Shown: positions 5,796 through 6,842 of the stretch, one piece after another
How positions within the stretch are numbered: position 1 is the stretch's first letter
How the letters are laid out: every line of letters begins with the position of its first letter
DNA from: Candidatus Zipacnadia bacterium
Lineage (GTDB): Bacteria; Armatimonadota; Zipacnadia; Zipacnadales; Zipacnadaceae
Assembly: GCA_029821415.1 (NCBI GenBank)
Contig: JALGTJ010000118.1
Span: 1 to 6,842 of the forward strand
Direction of reading: 5' to 3'
Length of the DNA stretch: 6,842 bases
Notes under the pieces: model-generated
Database searches by the model: none
Told to the model about the DNA's origin: nothing
The model's input: the letters and a program-made list of their open reading frames with translations, nothing else
Made by a program: the position numbers and the translations under genes

Positions 5796-5865
5796 GTGGC
5801 AGCGATTGATGAATCCTCAACTGATAGGTCGGACTCCCTGGAAGAAACGAGCGGGCCGCCCGTGA
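5743..5865 (+). CDS. Possible 40-residue leader ORF overlapping the fliN start
   Basis: A TTG codon at 5743-5745 lies six bases after GGAGG (5732-5736), the best ribosome site near fliN. The frame runs 40 codons and ends at TGA 5863-5865, inside fliN in another frame. The peptide starts with a short hydrophobic stretch (VDLLLAVPV) and ends basic (KKRAGRP). It could be a translated leader that opens the fliN start, or just a chance frame. Nothing in its sequence is recognisable. Confidence 0.2.
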   Translation: MVDLLLAVPVCHKRASILWQRLMNPQLIGRTPWKKRAGRP

Positions 5866-6113
5866 TTGAGGCAGAGCTGGTTGATCAGTTACCAGTGACT
5901 CTGGAAGTGCGTATGGGCTCAGTGACCTTGTCGGCGAGTGAGCTTCGTGAAGTGGAGCCAGGAGTCATCTTGGCGCTGGGTGAGGCGGGCGATACTGTGG
6001 AGCTTACCTCGGGCGGGCAGGTTATAGCACGCGGCGAGCTGGTAGATGTGAACGGTCAGCTTGGGTTGCGCATCCTGGAGATAGTCCATTCTGAGTCGCC
6101 TGAGGAGGAATAG
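5796..6113 (+). CDS. fliN: Flagellar motor switch protein FliN (SpoA domain)
   Basis: Encodes 105 residues. FliN forms the lower part of the cytoplasmic C-ring of the flagellar motor and helps dock the export apparatus. The first 25 or so residues are acidic and polar, then a SpoA (surface presentation of antigens) domain spans about 28-98: DQLPVTLEVRMG at 30-41, ELREVEPGVILAL at 49-61, GGQVIARGELVDV at 73-85 and GLRILEI at 90-96. The start is GTG 5796-5798; an in-frame stop at 5778-5780 excludes a longer start at another standard codon, and a weak AGAGGG (5780-5785) lies 10 bases before it. fliO follows 3 bases after the stop. Injectisome SctQ proteins share this domain, but the following fliO points to a flagellum. 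fliM is not directly upstream. Confidence 0.9.
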   Translation: MAAIDESSTDRSDSLEETSGPPVIEAELVDQLPVTLEVRMGSVTLSASELREVEPGVILALGEAGDTVELTSGGQVIARGELVDVNGQLGLRILEIVHSESPEEE

Positions 6114-6116
6114 CCG

Positions 6117-6542
6117 GTGCGTAGACTGCTGGAGGCTGTCAGCTTTGCCGGGCTGATGCTGCTCGTCGGCGTTGTCTCTGCTTCCGCTCAGCCGGAGTCA
6201 GCCTCGGCCTCGGCCACGGGCCATAGCTCGCTTTACTACCTGTTACAGGCCGGCCTCAGCCTTGCCGTCGTGGTCGGCTTGATATATGCAATTTACTTCG
6301 GCCTACGCCGCCTTTCCCAGGTGGCTCCCACTAACAAGAGCGGCAGATTGCATGTACTGGAAAGTCGTCACCTCGGGGGTGGTCGCTGGGTCTATATCTT
6401 GAAGGTCGCCGACCGTATTTTGATTGTCGGGGGCAGTAGCGAGGGCCTGCGGACGCTATCTGAGTTGCCTGTCAATGAGTTTGACCAGGGGCAGTTGTCA
6501 CCTGATGAAAAGGATGGCAGGAGCGATGATGGCTCGTCTTGA
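6117..6542 (+). CDS. fliO: Flagellar biosynthesis protein FliO
   Basis: Encodes 141 residues, a normal length for FliO. This membrane protein assists assembly of the FliP ring in the flagellar export gate and is absent from injectisomes. It has a signal-like N-terminus (residues 1-24, ending ASA before Q25), a Ser/Ala-rich linker, a membrane helix at about 39-61, then the cytoplasmic FliO domain (about 76-118: GRLHVLESRHLGGGRWVYIL, then RILIVGGSSEGLRTL). The tail is acidic. The start is GTG 6117-6119 with a very good AGGAGG (6103-6108) at 8 bases spacing, located in the end of fliN. The last 14 bases overlap fliP, which is typical for translationally coupled flagellar genes. Confidence 0.88.
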   Translation: MRRLLEAVSFAGLMLLVGVVSASAQPESASASATGHSSLYYLLQAGLSLAVVVGLIYAIYFGLRRLSQVAPTNKSGRLHVLESRHLGGGRWVYILKVADRILIVGGSSEGLRTLSELPVNEFDQGQLSPDEKDGRSDDGSS

Positions 6543-6842
6543 GCAGAAGTCGCGTGGGCTGGTGCCGCTGGCTGTGGTGGGGCTATTTGTCCTGACCAGT
6601 GTGGCTACTGCGGTCGCCGAGCCTGCAGGTAAGCCGCTGCTGGATCTGAAAGCCGGAACAGGTGATAGCTACCTGCGCCTGCTGTTGCTCATTTGCCCGC
6701 ATTGTCATCGTCTTGCTATTCCTGCGGGCCGGGCTGACCTCCCAACAGATTCCACCCAACTACGTGATAATCGGGCTGGCCATATTCCTGACTATATTCA
6801 CGATGCTCTCCCCCCTGGAGCAGATTAATAAGCAGTCTTTGC
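6529..6842 (+). pseudogene. fliP: Flagellar export gate protein FliP, frame-disrupted and cut by the window edge
   Basis: The start ATG 6529-6531 (a second in-frame ATG at 6526) follows AGGAG (6519-6523) and overlaps fliO by 14 bases. The first 55 codons give a signal-like segment ending ATAVA (about residue 30), then PLLDLKAGTGDSYLRLLLLI, a normal FliP beginning. After about 6693 this frame becomes meaningless and stops at 6826-6828. From about 6689 the frame one base later reads SFARIVIVLLFLRAG, QQIPPNYVIIGLAIF and LEQINKQ, the conserved FliP core, and stays open to the window end. Compared with E. coli FliP about 14 residues of the first membrane segment (around TFIPAILLMM) are missing at the junction. 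A deletion of 3n+2 bases explains both facts. FliP forms the export pore, so this allele should be non-functional unless the break is an assembly error. Confidence 0.82.

Noticed and set aside
6689..6694. Programmed ribosomal frameshift in fliP
   Set aside because: A slip alone would not restore the roughly 14 missing residues of the first membrane segment, and there is no classical slippery heptamer followed by a structure; a deletion fits better.
5796..6842. Virulence-type (injectisome) secretion genes instead of flagellar ones
   Set aside because: FliO has no counterpart in injectisomes, and the order fliN-fliO-fliP is the flagellar order.

Overview
This window comes from a flagellated bacterium of moderate to slightly high GC content. 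All clearly identifiable genes are chromosomal, and there are no transposases, phage genes, tRNAs, rRNAs or CRISPR repeats. The gene content (gdhA, nfo-nth, larC, yebC, fliN-fliO-fliP) does not fix a phylum, and I do not assign one.

The layout is two divergent blocks. The left block reads on the minus strand. From right to left it holds a small two-helix membrane protein of unknown function, endonuclease IV (nfo), endonuclease III (nth) and the first 99 codons of a glutamate dehydrogenase (gdhA, running off the left edge). nfo and nth are 24 bases apart and encode consecutive steps of base-excision repair. A 101-base divergent intergenic region separates this block from the right block.

The right block reads on the plus strand. 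First is larC (nickel-pincer cofactor nickel insertase, an intact single ORF), followed by a weak hairpin terminator. Next is a strong sigma70-type promoter overlapped by an 18-bp palindrome, driving yebC, whose product has an unusual C-terminal extension of about 38 residues. Then comes a sigma28-like (flagellar sigma factor) promoter candidate in front of a soluble histidine-kinase-like protein. That protein keeps the phospho-acceptor histidine but has lost the ATP-binding motifs. After a 264-base gap the flagellar genes fliN, fliO and fliP follow, tightly packed or overlapping.

The most notable observations are three. (1) fliP is broken: its N-terminal part and its conserved core lie in different frames, and about 14 residues of the first membrane segment are missing, as expected for a deletion of about 41 or 44 bases. 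(2) The histidine-kinase-like protein looks like a Spo0B/ChpT-type phosphotransferase or scaffold rather than a kinase, and sits under a flagellar-type promoter next to flagellar genes. (3) The endonuclease III has a Cys-to-His change in its iron-sulfur cluster motif. No completely new multi-gene system is evident; the best candidate for undescribed biology is the degenerate kinase and its promoter.
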